Shown one piece after another: positions 16,912 to 26,088 of a stretch of 64,000 nt of DNA (position 1 is its first letter; each line of letters opens with the position of its first letter). The stretch spans positions 1-64,000 of the forward strand of contig JAYODE010000003.1 in the NCBI GenBank assembly GCA_038106185.1, in the 5' to 3' direction. Under the pieces are notes generated by a model. The model saw nothing but the letters and a program-made list of their open reading frames with translations, made no database searches and had not been told where the DNA came from. A program made the position numbers and the translations under genes. This stretch comes from UBA4582 sp038106185 (GTDB lineage: Bacteria > Pseudomonadota > Gammaproteobacteria > Pseudomonadales > Azotimanducaceae).

Positions 16912-17769
16912 ATGTTGAAGATCGGCCACTCCTACACGCTGGAAGTCATCAAGCAGGTTGAATTTGGCGTTTTTCTGAACGCCGAGAATCTGGGCGAAGT
17001 GCTGCTACCTAATCGCTACTTGCCGAGTGATATTACGCTCGGCGACTGTTTGTCTGTATTCCTGTATCTCGATTCAGACAATCGCATCGTTGCCACGACC
17101 CTGGAACCCAAGGTACGAGTGGGTGAGTTTGCATATCTCGAAGCCGTCGCCAACACAGATTACGGTACCTTTCTGGACTGGGGTCTGGCCAAGGACCTAC
17201 TGGTACCCTTTGGTGAGCAGCATCGAGCCATGGAGGTCGGCAGTTTCTATTTGGTCTACGTCTACCTGGGACCTGCAGACGGCCGTATTACTGCTTCCTC
17301 GAAGATAGATAAGTTTCTTGACGACAGCCGGCCCCACGACTTTCAACCTCGTCAACCCGTGGATTTGCTGATCGCCAACAGCACTGAGTTGGGCTACAAA
17401 GCCATTATCAATCACAGCCACTGGGGGCTGCTCTACAAAAACGAGGTTTTCCAGCGCATCAGCTTTGGTCAGCGCCTGAGAGGCTTTATCAAACAGGTTA
17501 GACCCGATGGCAGAATCGACTTGGGCCTTGCCGCTGGCCGAGAGGTGCGTGACAAGTATGCGAGCACTATTTTGAATTATTTGCGCCAGCAGCCAGAGGG
17601 GTTTGCACCAGTACATGACAAGTCTGATCCCGCTCTGATTACTCGCCTGTTCAGCATGAGCAAGAAGGCCTTTAAGCAAGCCATTGGCGGTTTGTACAAG
17701 CAGCACCTGATCGTGATTGAAAAAACCGGGATTCGCCTGGTCACCAACGTGGCAGCTGAGGAGCAATAG
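16912..17769 (+). CDS. cvfB: S1-type RNA-binding protein of the CvfB/YitL family
   Basis: This 285-residue protein has two tandem S1-like beta-barrels, seen as VEFGVFLNAENLGEVLLPNR (residues about 15-35) and TDYGTFLDWGLAKDLLVP (about 83-100). A third barrel follows, with INHSHWGLLYKNEVF, and a winged-helix end (about 225-285) as in Staphylococcus CvfB. Members bind RNA and affect virulence or stress gene expression; their exact role in gammaproteobacteria is not settled. It overlaps functionally with ylqF, whose start lies one base after its stop. A 14-bp tandem repeat lies just upstream. Confidence 0.88.
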   Translation: MLKIGHSYTLEVIKQVEFGVFLNAENLGEVLLPNRYLPSDITLGDCLSVFLYLDSDNRIVATTLEPKVRVGEFAYLEAVANTDYGTFLDWGLAKDLLVPFGEQHRAMEVGSFYLVYVYLGPADGRITASSKIDKFLDDSRPHDFQPRQPVDLLIANSTELGYKAIINHSHWGLLYKNEVFQRISFGQRLRGFIKQVRPDGRIDLGLAAGREVRDKYASTILNYLRQQPEGFAPVHDKSDPALITRLFSMSKKAFKQAIGGLYKQHLIVIEKTGIRLVTNVAAEEQ

Positions 17770-17770
17770 C

Positions 17771-18697
17771 ATGGGCGTGCACTGGTATCCCGGGCATATG
17801 CACAAAGCCAACAAGGAAATGGCGCTGGCCTTGCCTGAGGTAGATCTCATTATCGAACTCCTTGATGCTCGCCTGCCTTATAGCAGCGCTAACCCGCTGT
17901 TGAGAAAACTCGGTGCCGACAAGCCAAGGATCAAGATACTGAGCAAGTCAGACCTGGCTGACCCGCAGGTCACCGCCAGCTGGCAAACACACTTCGAGCA
18001 ATCAGAGTCGGTAAAGGCGCTGGTCACCACGCTCAGTCAGGCTGATAAGGCTCAGGCGGTTGATGCCGCCTGCCGCGCTCTCGTGCCCCGTAAAAACGCT
18101 TCAACCCAGAATATCGTTGCCATGATCACGGGTATTCCCAATGTCGGCAAATCGACCTTGATCAATGCGATGGCTGGCAAGGCTATTGCCAAAACCGGCA
18201 ATGAACCGGCAATTACCAAGGGCCAGCAACGGATCAATCTGCGGAATGGCATTCTATTGCTGGACACGCCCGGCGTCCTTTGGCCTAAAATCGAAAACGA
18301 GCAGAGTGGCTATCGCCTCGCAACGACCGGTGCGCTTAAAGACACAGCGATCAACCATATTGAGATTGCCTACTTCGCCGCTGACTTTCTGCTGCGTGAG
18401 TACCCCCAACGCCTGATGGAACGCTATGACATTGAGGTCCTGCCAAACACCGAACTCGCCTTTCTCGAACTTATGGGCGCAAGGCGAGGCTGCTTACGGG
18501 CCGGCGGCCAGGTTGATCTGGACAAGGTCTCCAGCTTGTTACTGAACGAACTGAGATCCGGCAAACTGGGGCCGGTGACTTTTGAAACCCCCGAGACCGT
18601 TGAACTGGAAGTTCTTGAAATTCAACGCTTACAAACCGAGAAGGCGGCAATTCGAAAGCAACGGCAGGTCGAACGCAAGGCTCGCCGCAAAGTCTAG
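17771..18697 (+). CDS. ylqF: Ribosome biogenesis GTPase YlqF/RbgA family
   Basis: This 308-residue protein is a circularly permuted GTPase: the G4 motif SKSD (58-61) precedes the P-loop GIPNVGKST (121-129) and the G3 DTPG (165-168). That order defines the YlqF/RbgA family, which acts in late 50S subunit assembly. The start MGVHWYPGHMHKA is the conserved family N-terminus and is preceded by GAGGAG inside the end of cvfB. A basic C-terminal tail (RKQRQVERKARRK) fits rRNA contact. It is translationally coupled to cvfB. Confidence 0.95.
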   Translation: MGVHWYPGHMHKANKEMALALPEVDLIIELLDARLPYSSANPLLRKLGADKPRIKILSKSDLADPQVTASWQTHFEQSESVKALVTTLSQADKAQAVDAACRALVPRKNASTQNIVAMITGIPNVGKSTLINAMAGKAIAKTGNEPAITKGQQRINLRNGILLLDTPGVLWPKIENEQSGYRLATTGALKDTAINHIEIAYFAADFLLREYPQRLMERYDIEVLPNTELAFLELMGARRGCLRAGGQVDLDKVSSLLLNELRSGKLGPVTFETPETVELEVLEIQRLQTEKAAIRKQRQVERKARRKV

Positions 18698-18875
18698 TGA
18701 CCAAAGTTGAGCCCTTCTTCCCGCCTTTTGGGTTTACGGCCAGTGTACCCCTCCCACATATCGCGCGCATACGACCTGAAAGTCCAGCTCAGACACTCCC
18801 GTTGCCACCTCACACTTTTTCTAGCAATTCGAGGACTGTGTCTCTAACATAACTCGAAAATAAAGGGGAAACCAC

Positions 18876-20195
18876 ATGTCAACAGCAGCCTGGCATTTAA
18901 GAGGAAACTGGACACCTCTCCATGAAGAGGAAACCCACACAAACCTTATCGTAGAAGGCACAATTCCACCGGCGCTCAATGGCACTTATATGCGCACCGG
19001 CCCCAATCCCGCAAATGGACAGTCACCACATTGGTTTCTCGGTGACGGCATGATCCACGGGATAAAGTTAGAGAATGGTAAAGCCCTTTGGCACAAAAAC
19101 CGCTTTATTCAGACACCTAATATCACCCATCCAAACGAGAAGCCGGAGAACCCTTTTGATCTTCGCTACGGCAAAGGAAATACGCACATTGTTCAACATG
19201 CAGGAAAAATTCTTTGCCTCGAAGAAGCTCATTGGCCTTGGAGAATTGATGAAAACCTGAACACCATTGGCGCTGAAAACTTCGCTGATAAGCTGACCTG
19301 CTCCATGACAGCACATCCAAAGATCTGCCCTCGAACCGGCGAGTTACTCGCCTTTAGTTACTTCAACTTTCAACAGCCATTCCTTAACTACATTCGCATT
19401 GGTCGTGATGGCGAGGTCAAGCAGATTGAAGGCATTGAGTTGCCAAATATGGTGATGATGCACGACTTCAATATTACAGAGCGATATGTCATCTTTATGG
19501 ACCTGCCACTGGTTCTGGATCTTGAACTGCTATCAACAGGCGTGCCTTTTTCATTTAAGAAAGACGCCGGCGCGAGACTCGGTGTTATGCCGAGAAATGG
19601 TTCAGCCAGCGAGGTACGTTGGTTTGAGATTGACCCTTGCTACGTATTTCATCCGGTGAATGCCTTCGATAAGGATGGCGTCATCACGCTGTACGTTTCG
19701 AGACAGGAGTCAGCCTTCAGTGGAAGCTCAGATGAGTATGGCAATGTCGGTCGCTTACATAGATGGGAGATCGATCTCAACAGCGGTACAGTTTCAGATG
19801 TACAAATTGATGGTCGGCCCGGAGATTTCGGCAGAACCGATGATCGACTGGTGGGACTGGATAGTCAGTATGGATATCTGATGTCGCTGGGCGGCGAAGG
19901 CAACAGCGAAGAGCCTATCTATGGCGACAAGCTCTACAAATATGATTTGCATAGCGGTCAATGTCAGGAGCATTTTCTCGGCAATAATGTCAGAGGCTCA
20001 GAGCCTGTCTTTGCACCCGGTGGGACAGGAGAAGACGAAGGTTGGATCCTCAACTTGAATCACGACGAAACGACCGGGAAGTCTCGAATGATCATTATTG
20101 ACGCACAAAACTTTTCCGCACCGCCGATTGCTATTATCCATCTTCCCAAACGAATACCCTATGGGGCGCATGGTAATTGGTTTGAGCAGAGCTAG
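18876..20195 (+). CDS. Carotenoid oxygenase family dioxygenase (lignostilbene-dioxygenase-like)
   Basis: This 439-residue protein is a seven-bladed propeller enzyme that cleaves carbon-carbon double bonds with O2 and non-haem iron. The four iron-binding histidines can be assigned as His147 (TAHPK), His196 (MHDF), His259 (FHPVN) and His432 (GAHGN). The opening segment NGTYMRTGPNPANG is a family hallmark. The family includes carotenoid cleavage enzymes and lignostilbene dioxygenases; the short N-terminus fits the latter or apocarotenoid types. By eye its base use is more A/T-rich than the neighbours, which may mean recent acquisition. A tandem repeat starts right after its stop. Confidence 0.93.
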   Translation: MSTAAWHLRGNWTPLHEEETHTNLIVEGTIPPALNGTYMRTGPNPANGQSPHWFLGDGMIHGIKLENGKALWHKNRFIQTPNITHPNEKPENPFDLRYGKGNTHIVQHAGKILCLEEAHWPWRIDENLNTIGAENFADKLTCSMTAHPKICPRTGELLAFSYFNFQQPFLNYIRIGRDGEVKQIEGIELPNMVMMHDFNITERYVIFMDLPLVLDLELLSTGVPFSFKKDAGARLGVMPRNGSASEVRWFEIDPCYVFHPVNAFDKDGVITLYVSRQESAFSGSSDEYGNVGRLHRWEIDLNSGTVSDVQIDGRPGDFGRTDDRLVGLDSQYGYLMSLGGEGNSEEPIYGDKLYKYDLHSGQCQEHFLGNNVRGSEPVFAPGGTGEDEGWILNLNHDETTGKSRMIIIDAQNFSAPPIAIIHLPKRIPYGAHGNWFEQS

Positions 20196-20267
20196 CTGTT
20201 TGATCAGGGTTAACTGTTTGATCAGACTTAACTGTTTGATCAGGCTTAACTATTTAATCAAAGCTTA
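20196..20267. repeat. 18-bp tandem repeat directly after a stop codon
   Basis: Three near-identical copies of CTGTTTGATCAGNNTTAA and a fourth degenerate one begin at the base after the carotenoid oxygenase stop. Each copy contains TGATCA, a small palindrome. Confidence 0.95.
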
Positions 20268-20374
20268 ACAAAAGTTTAAATAAAGAGTCTGAGCCAAGTG
20301 CCAGTGTCACCTATTGCCGCCGGCTGGCTCTGGCACTCGGGCCTAACCACTGAATTAAAATATGGCGAACCGGC

Positions 20375-21610
20375 CTAGTCTGATCTGAATTCCCGAATGG
20401 GTTTCCAGAACCACCAGATCATGGCTGTTGCCGTGATCGATATCACACCACCCAATAACATCGTGTTGTTAGCGCCAATGGCGCCCGCCCAGGCGCCTAC
20501 CCAGATGGTGCCAATATTGTTGGCAGTTTGAGCGGCCAGAATCATCAGGGCGTAGGCTCGCCCGCGCATATGATCCGGCGTCGTGAGCATCACTGTGGTT
20601 GCCCTGACCGCGACTGTGACGGCGTCTGCTGCGCCCAACAAACCTATCATCAGCAATCCCATCCAGAGTGAGCTCGCAAGACCAAAACCGAACAAGATGA
20701 ATCCATATAGGAAGGACGCGTAGAGCACCAGCATGCCCTTGGCTTTATAACTGACAAACAGTAAAGCCACGAATGAGCCCAGTATAGCCCCAGCTGAATT
20801 GGCGGCGCCCAGCATGCCTGTGGCGCTGGCTCCGCCGGCGAACAGACCCAGGGCCAATACCGGCAAGATTTCCCGGTAGAAGGAAGCTGTCGTAATACCA
20901 ATGTCTAATAGGAAAAGTCCGGGCAGGATCGGGTGTTTTGCTACGTAGCTGAAACCCTCTTTGGTTTGCTGAATTTGTGAAGGCTTCACCGCGCTGTGAT
21001 CATGCCCCTCTGCTAAGCCTGCAGCTTTTACGAGCATCGGAAGCAGTGCAGCGACACTGCCGATGCCTGCCGCGATCAGGAAAACCTCGGTTGAGCCGAA
21101 GTTGACCGCAACAAAAGCAAACAGCAGAGGACCTGCGATCGCGGCGGCATTACTTGACGCAGTGTCCGTTGAGACCGCCAGCATGAGATCCTTCTTTGGC
21201 ACGACGATAGGCACAATGGCCGCCCGCGCCGGACTTGCGAGCATGTGGGTACCAGCCATGACCGCGATGCCAAGATAGACAAAAATCGGCGTGAGGGCGT
21301 CTTGAAATTCCAGTACACCAAGCACCGTCATCACCAGTGTTGTTGTACCGTAGGCATAGGACATGAGTTTTTTGCGATCCATGCGATCAGCAAGATTACC
21401 GGCCCACAATGTCACCGGAACCTGAACGACCAGCTGAACCACGCCGATTAACCCGACCAGGTAGGCGGACCCTGTTTCATCTAACAACCATTGGGCGGTG
21501 CCGAGGATGCGCATCCAACTCAGGATCGATCCCATAATGAGGATGACCCACAGGAGTCGATAATCCGAATAGAGAAAAGCGTCCCAAGGTTTAGATTTTT
21601 CGGTGCTCAA
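20375..21610 (-). CDS. MFS transporter, EntS/MFS_3-like
   Basis: This 411-residue protein has about 12 membrane segments and the loop NLADRMDRKKLMSYAYG between helices 2 and 3, which is the MFS motif A region. The type resembles the enterobactin exporter EntS and related efflux proteins, so export is more likely than import; no substrate is known. The start is a TTG, directly preceded by an in-frame TAA, with AGG eight bases upstream and no better upstream choice. It converges on the carotenoid oxygenase gene. Confidence 0.9.
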   Translation of the reverse strand: MSTEKSKPWDAFLYSDYRLLWVILIMGSILSWMRILGTAQWLLDETGSAYLVGLIGVVQLVVQVPVTLWAGNLADRMDRKKLMSYAYGTTTLVMTVLGVLEFQDALTPIFVYLGIAVMAGTHMLASPARAAIVPIVVPKKDLMLAVSTDTASSNAAAIAGPLLFAFVAVNFGSTEVFLIAAGIGSVAALLPMLVKAAGLAEGHDHSAVKPSQIQQTKEGFSYVAKHPILPGLFLLDIGITTASFYREILPVLALGLFAGGASATGMLGAANSAGAILGSFVALLFVSYKAKGMLVLYASFLYGFILFGFGLASSLWMGLLMIGLLGAADAVTVAVRATTVMLTTPDHMRGRAYALMILAAQTANNIGTIWVGAWAGAIGANNTMLLGGVISITATAMIWWFWKPIREFRSD

Positions 21611-22131
21611 TTAGGTTGCCTGGTTTCGTATGGGAGGTAAATGCTACCACTTGATCGATTCTGCCGCTCGCGCAAAGATTCTTTGACGACAGCTTCGTCG
21701 CTTCGGTATCCCTCTGTTGAATGTGGCATAGCGTTTCTGTGCTGGCAGTACATCACTGCTAGGTACCTTAGCCGATAATGGTGAGTCAGCAACGGATGTA
21801 TCACGATTCCAGCAGGAATGATCTTATAGTCATCGAAACGCTAATGATGACACCAACCTAGGTTGAGGAAATGCACTTTTTCAGCTCGTGAGCACGATCA
21901 TCATAGACGGACATAGACGGTCTTAGACGGTCATAGACGGTCATAGACGGTCATGAATAAACATGGCAAATGGGATAGTCACAACCCTAGCCCTTAGCGC
22001 TATATCCCTCTACACTAACGCCCTTTGCGCTGAACCCCTTAGCGCTGACAGACAGGGCGGCGAGCATCTCAGCAATCGACGCCCACTATCATCGTGATAG
22101 GCATATTGATAGGCCCTTGGGAAATTCATGT
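21611..22131. other. Intergenic region between two MFS transporter genes
   Basis: No gene is supported here. It holds the promoters of the two divergent transporter genes, a 10-bp tandem repeat (21901-21954) and three copies of a CCCTTAGCGCT-like 11-mer between 21990 and 22046. Confidence 0.6.
21901..21954. repeat. 10-bp tandem repeat, five copies
   Basis: Five copies of TCATAGACGG, two with single changes, are followed by a partial copy. The 10-bp period is close to one DNA helical turn, so the same face of the helix is repeated upstream of the spinster-type MFS gene. Confidence 0.95.
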
Positions 22132-23580
22132 ATGACAATAGCAGATGCATCAAAAAAAGGTGACGGGCACACTAACGGCACGGGTTTCGGTACCAAGCGT
22201 TACCGCACCTATGTGCTCTCCGCCCTGACAATTATCTACATCATGAATTTCGTTGACCGCGGTCTGCTCGCCGTCGTCGGTCCGGATCTTGTGCCGGAAC
22301 TCGGCCTTTCTGATACCCAATTCGGGCTTCTTACTGGCTTCGGTTTCGCCCTTCTCTATACGATCGTGGGTATTCCGCTGGCCCGATACGCCGATGTGGC
22401 TCATCGCGTTTGGATTATGAGTGTTTGTGTCGCCTTGTGGTCTCTAATGACAGTGCTCTGTGGGCTCGCAACTGAAGTCACCATTGGTTCCATCACCATC
22501 GGTGCTTTCTGGGTTTTGCTGATATGTCGCGTTGGCGTCGGTATTGGCGAAGCAGGCTGTACACCACCGGCTAACTCTTTGATCGCTGACTATTACGCGC
22601 CGCGGGACAGATCCCAGGCGCTGGGCGTCTACTCCATGGGGGTAACTCTTGGCACTATGTTCGCCAACCTGATTGGTGGTTGGGTGACCGATATGTTCGA
22701 CTGGCGAACGGCCTTTTTTGTGGTGGGTCTGCCAGGCCTGTTGATTGCCGTTATTTTCAAATTCACGGTCAAAGAGCCGCCGCGCGGCTACACAGATCCA
22801 GTTGGGCATGGAACTCAGGAACGGGTTGAGCTGCGCGAAGCCATTCGTGAGCTAACGACCAAACCCGCTTTCTGGTATATGACTGCCGGTGCAACCGTGG
22901 CTGCTTTCTGTGGTTACGGCATCTCCTCGTTCCAATCAATCTTTCTGGTTCGAGCGCACGAAATCACCACCGGTGAAGCAGCCATGTGGATCAATGCACC
23001 AGTGTCATTGTCAGCCGCTATCGGCACCTTTGCGACGGGCTGGTTAGCAACAAAACTCTACAAAAAGCACCCAGGGGCAATCGCCTGGTTGCCGGCCATT
23101 GGTTTAGCCATCTCAATCCCGTTTTATATCTTTGCCTTTACGACTCAGAGTCTGGTATTGGCCGCCATCTGCCTGATTATCGCTGGTTTCATCAAGTACG
23201 GTTATATCACCGCCCAGTACGCGATTGGCCAGGGCGTTGTGAGCATGCGGGTTCGTGCAATGGCGACCGCCGTCTTGCTGTTCGTCGTCAATCTAATCGG
23301 CTATGGATTTGGCCCGCTTTTCATTGGTGCAATCTCAGATATTTTCTTCATCAACGGCGTCGCCGAGCTAGGCGTGGCAGCGGAAGAGCTGTCTCGAAGT
23401 CAATGTCATCCAGCAGTGATAGGCGAGTTGAGCGACAATCTGCAGAGTGTCTGCGGTGCGGTTTACTCACAGAGTCTGCAGTCGGCGATGGTGATTATGG
23501 CTGCCCTGTACGCGGCAAGTTCCCTGTTCTTCCTGCTGACCTGGCGTCGACTGGGCAAGGATATGGTAGACAGGAACTAA
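22132..23580 (+). CDS. MFS transporter, spinster-like
   Basis: This 482-residue protein has 12 predicted membrane helices. The motif A loop reads GIPLARYADVAHR, and the MNFVDRGLLAVVGPDL and GVGIGEAGCTPPANSLI segments are typical of the spinster-like MFS branch that is common in marine and sphingomonad degraders. Some members import aromatic or organic acids; the substrate is unknown here. A TTG five codons upstream in frame is possible but the ATG is preferred. A CoA-transferase gene lies downstream beyond a gap and a tRNA. Confidence 0.92.
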   Translation: MTIADASKKGDGHTNGTGFGTKRYRTYVLSALTIIYIMNFVDRGLLAVVGPDLVPELGLSDTQFGLLTGFGFALLYTIVGIPLARYADVAHRVWIMSVCVALWSLMTVLCGLATEVTIGSITIGAFWVLLICRVGVGIGEAGCTPPANSLIADYYAPRDRSQALGVYSMGVTLGTMFANLIGGWVTDMFDWRTAFFVVGLPGLLIAVIFKFTVKEPPRGYTDPVGHGTQERVELREAIRELTTKPAFWYMTAGATVAAFCGYGISSFQSIFLVRAHEITTGEAAMWINAPVSLSAAIGTFATGWLATKLYKKHPGAIAWLPAIGLAISIPFYIFAFTTQSLVLAAICLIIAGFIKYGYITAQYAIGQGVVSMRVRAMATAVLLFVVNLIGYGFGPLFIGAISDIFFINGVAELGVAAEELSRSQCHPAVIGELSDNLQSVCGAVYSQSLQSAMVIMAALYAASSLFFLLTWRRLGKDMVDRN

Positions 23581-23642
23581 CGCCCTTTGCTCGTGAACCC
23601 TATCCGCGAAGGGCGATTGCTGACTGTTGAACCCTTTCGCTT

Positions 23643-23689
23643 CCGGGACGCGCAGTCCGGGACGCGCAGTCCGGGACGCGCAGTCCGGG
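23643..23689. repeat. 14-bp tandem repeat, three copies at gap edge
   Basis: Three copies of ACGCGCAGTCCGGG plus a leading partial unit run into the scaffold gap, so the copy number is not known. Confidence 0.95.
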
Positions 23690-23789
23690 NNNNNNNNNNN
23701 NNNNNNNNNNNNNNNNNNNNNNNNNNNNNNNNNNNNNNNNNNNNNNNNNNNNNNNNNNNNNNNNNNNNNNNNNNNNNNNNNNNNNNNNN
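23690..23789. other. Scaffold gap of 100 N
   Basis: Exactly 100 undetermined bases. The left edge is a 14-bp tandem repeat; the right edge shares no sequence with it. Confidence 0.99.
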
Positions 23790-23844
23790 CGTGAATTGCC
23801 TGCTGGCCGTCGCGTTTAGCGATGCGAAACTCGACGTACGTAAA

Positions 23845-23921
23845 TGGCGCGCCCAGAGGGATTCGAACCCCCGACACCCAGGTTCGAAGCCTGGTACTCT
23901 ATCCAGCTGAGCTATAGGCGC
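23845..23921 (-). tRNA. tRNA-Arg (anticodon TCG)
   Basis: The 77-base minus-strand sequence folds as a cloverleaf. Acceptor GCGCCTA pairs with TGGGCGC, the anticodon stem CCAGG/CCTGG encloses CTTCGAA with anticodon TCG, and the T-arm loop is GTTCGAATC. CCA is encoded. It reads CGA codons. Confidence 0.96.
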
Positions 23922-24123
23922 GCTCTGGCAGCTATTGTCCTTCATTCTGATTCATTTGGCAAAGCCCTGTTGCGTTTTATGCGAGCAATTTTTGAATCTG
24001 CGACAAGTTTTCTTACAAACTGGTGCCGTTTGCATCAACCTGGGGACGGAGTAAACTCAAGCGAGGCTACTCAATTTTGTCGCGCTTTTGCCGCCACCGC
24101 CATATCGCTAAAAGGAATCAAAA

Positions 24124-25308
24124 ATGCCAGGTCCCCTTCACGGTTATCGAATCCTAGACCTGACTACAGTGATCTCCGGCCCCTTCGCCACCATGTTGCT
24201 TGGTGACCAGGGCGCTGACATTATTAAGGTCGAGTCAGTCAGTGCGCCAGATCATGCTCGGGGCGCCGGCTATGGCCAGCAACAATTCACTGCTACCTTC
24301 CTGAACAACAATCGCAACAAGCGGGCCATCAGTATCGATCTTAAGTCTTCTGAGGGCAGATCGGCTCTATTGCAGCTGGCGGCAACAGCAGATGTGTTTA
24401 TACAGAATTTCAGACCTGGCGTAGTTGAGCGTCTGGGTATCGATGAGGCGGCTGTACGCAAGGTCAAGCCGGATATTATTTATGCATCAATCAGCGGCTT
24501 CGGTGAAACGGGGCCCATGTCTCACAAGCCCGTATACGATCCTATTATCCAGGCCATCAGCGGTCTGACGACCATTCAGGCTGGCTCTGATGAAGAACGA
24601 CCAAGGCTTGTGCGGACCATACTGCCTGACAAGCTGACGGGCATGACCACAGCCCAGGCTGTCTGCGCCGCGTTACTGTTTCGAGCACGCACTGGCGAAG
24701 GCCAACATATCAGAATCTCCATGCTGGATGCCGTCGTGGCGTTTCTGTGGTCTTCCGACATGGCTGGTCAAACCTTTGTGGGAAAGGAAGTCAGCGTCCA
24801 GCGAGCTGCGACCTTTATCGACTTGATCTACGCAACCCAGACGGACTACATCAGTGTCTCGGCGATGAGCAACAAACAGTGGCTCGCTTTATGCCAGGTA
24901 CTCAATAAGCCCGAGTGGCAGGCAGACGAACGTTTCAACTCGCCGGCTCAGCGGGACCGAAATGCGGATCTACGATTGAATATGACGCAGGCGGCGTTGC
25001 TGAACAATACCGCTGAATACTGGTTAACTGCCCTTGACGCCGCTGGCGTTCCCTGCGCACCCGTCTTAACCCGAAAAAAGATGATTCAACACCCGCAGGT
25101 GTTAGCCAGTGAACTGATTTTCGAAGCTGAGCATCCAATCGCAGGCAATATCAGACAAACGCGACCCGCCGCTCGCTTTAGTCAATCGGTCCCAGAGATG
25201 CGCTACGGGGCGCCTTCTCACGGAGAGCATACTGAGGAATTACTGACGGAGATTGGCATCACAGCTGAACAGCAGGCAAAGCTGAGAGCCCACGGCATCA
25301 TCAAATAA
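24124..25308 (+). CDS. CaiB/BaiF (class III) CoA-transferase
   Basis: This 394-residue protein moves CoA between acids through aspartyl-CoA intermediates. The start GYRILDLTTVISGPFATMLLGDQGADIIKVE is the family hallmark. The catalytic aspartate is Asp169 in RTILPDKLTG, and GEGQHIRISMLDAVVAF follows as in the family. AAGGA lies before the ATG. The substrates cannot be read from the sequence, but carnitine-, bile-acid- or dicarboxylate-type acids are usual. It stands alone on its strand, between a tRNA and a convergent HNH gene. Confidence 0.93.
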   Translation: MPGPLHGYRILDLTTVISGPFATMLLGDQGADIIKVESVSAPDHARGAGYGQQQFTATFLNNNRNKRAISIDLKSSEGRSALLQLAATADVFIQNFRPGVVERLGIDEAAVRKVKPDIIYASISGFGETGPMSHKPVYDPIIQAISGLTTIQAGSDEERPRLVRTILPDKLTGMTTAQAVCAALLFRARTGEGQHIRISMLDAVVAFLWSSDMAGQTFVGKEVSVQRAATFIDLIYATQTDYISVSAMSNKQWLALCQVLNKPEWQADERFNSPAQRDRNADLRLNMTQAALLNNTAEYWLTALDAAGVPCAPVLTRKKMIQHPQVLASELIFEAEHPIAGNIRQTRPAARFSQSVPEMRYGAPSHGEHTEELLTEIGITAEQQAKLRAHGIIK

Positions 25309-25342
25309 TTCTTCAGTGCGACATGCGCTCGTGAGAGACATG

Positions 25343-25939
25343 TTATTGGCTCGATGGTTGAAGCAGCCGCTGATTTTCAGGCAGCAGTCGGCTCTGGGCT
25401 GGAAACTGCCGCCGCAGAAACTGCATCTGATCACCCAGTATGCGACCGCTGTGAGACAGCGCCAGATACTCAGCCTGGTTGGGCATATAGGGTAATGCCA
25501 GTAACTGCATTCCGGCGACACTTGGGTCAGCGTTGCCTTTCACAGCATTACAACGCCTGCAGGCCGCGACAACATTGGTCCATGAATCAAGCCCACCCTT
25601 GGATAGGGGCATGACGTGATCTCGACTGAGATCACTGTCAATACACAGGCGGCCGCAATAAAGGCAGACATTCTGATCTCGACGAAATAACGCCTGGTTG
25701 GTCAGTGGTGGATGGCTTCGGCCAGCATCGACCACCTTACCTTTACAGGCGATGATACTGTTCAGGTTTACTTCCGAGTGCCGGCCTGTCAGTCGGCTGT
25801 AGCCGCCCTTGACCCTCATGACTTCCTCGCCATAAGTCCAACTGACAAGATCGCGCGCATGGAGACAAACTGCCTTCTGCCAGCTTATCCACTCAATGGG
25901 CAGACCCGCCGTATTGATTCTGAGAATACTGACGTTCAT
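25343..25939 (-). CDS. HNH endonuclease family protein
   Basis: This 198-residue protein has an HNH module at about residues 85-135: CLYCGR, then SRDHVMPLSKGG, then NVVAACRRCNAVKGN. The DH-N-CxxCN pattern is complete, so the metal and zinc sites look intact. This is the widespread free-standing proteobacterial HNH protein, not part of an intron or restriction set here; its target is unknown. GAGG lies before the ATG. It converges on the CoA-transferase gene with 34 bases between stops. Confidence 0.9.
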   Translation of the reverse strand: MNVSILRINTAGLPIEWISWQKAVCLHARDLVSWTYGEEVMRVKGGYSRLTGRHSEVNLNSIIACKGKVVDAGRSHPPLTNQALFRRDQNVCLYCGRLCIDSDLSRDHVMPLSKGGLDSWTNVVAACRRCNAVKGNADPSVAGMQLLALPYMPNQAEYLALSHSGRILGDQMQFLRRQFPAQSRLLPENQRLLQPSSQ

Positions 25940-26088
25940 GAGACCTCACCCTGCATTGTCCCAATTTTATCGCGACCAATGGACGATTCAAGCTTGCTTC
26001 TGACGGCGGTCGAAAATTAGCGTAATATTCTTTCCTGGCGCTTCATCAGCGCTTTTTAGTTGACTCATCTTCTGACTGGCACCGCAGC

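Noticed and set aside
20196..20267. Phage or integrase attachment site at the 18-bp array
   Set aside because: No integrase, tRNA end or foreign gene block lies next to it.
23467..23945. Minus-strand frames that run through the N gap and the tRNA-Arg gene
   Set aside because: They depend on N translation and on the tRNA sequence read as codons; they are not real proteins.
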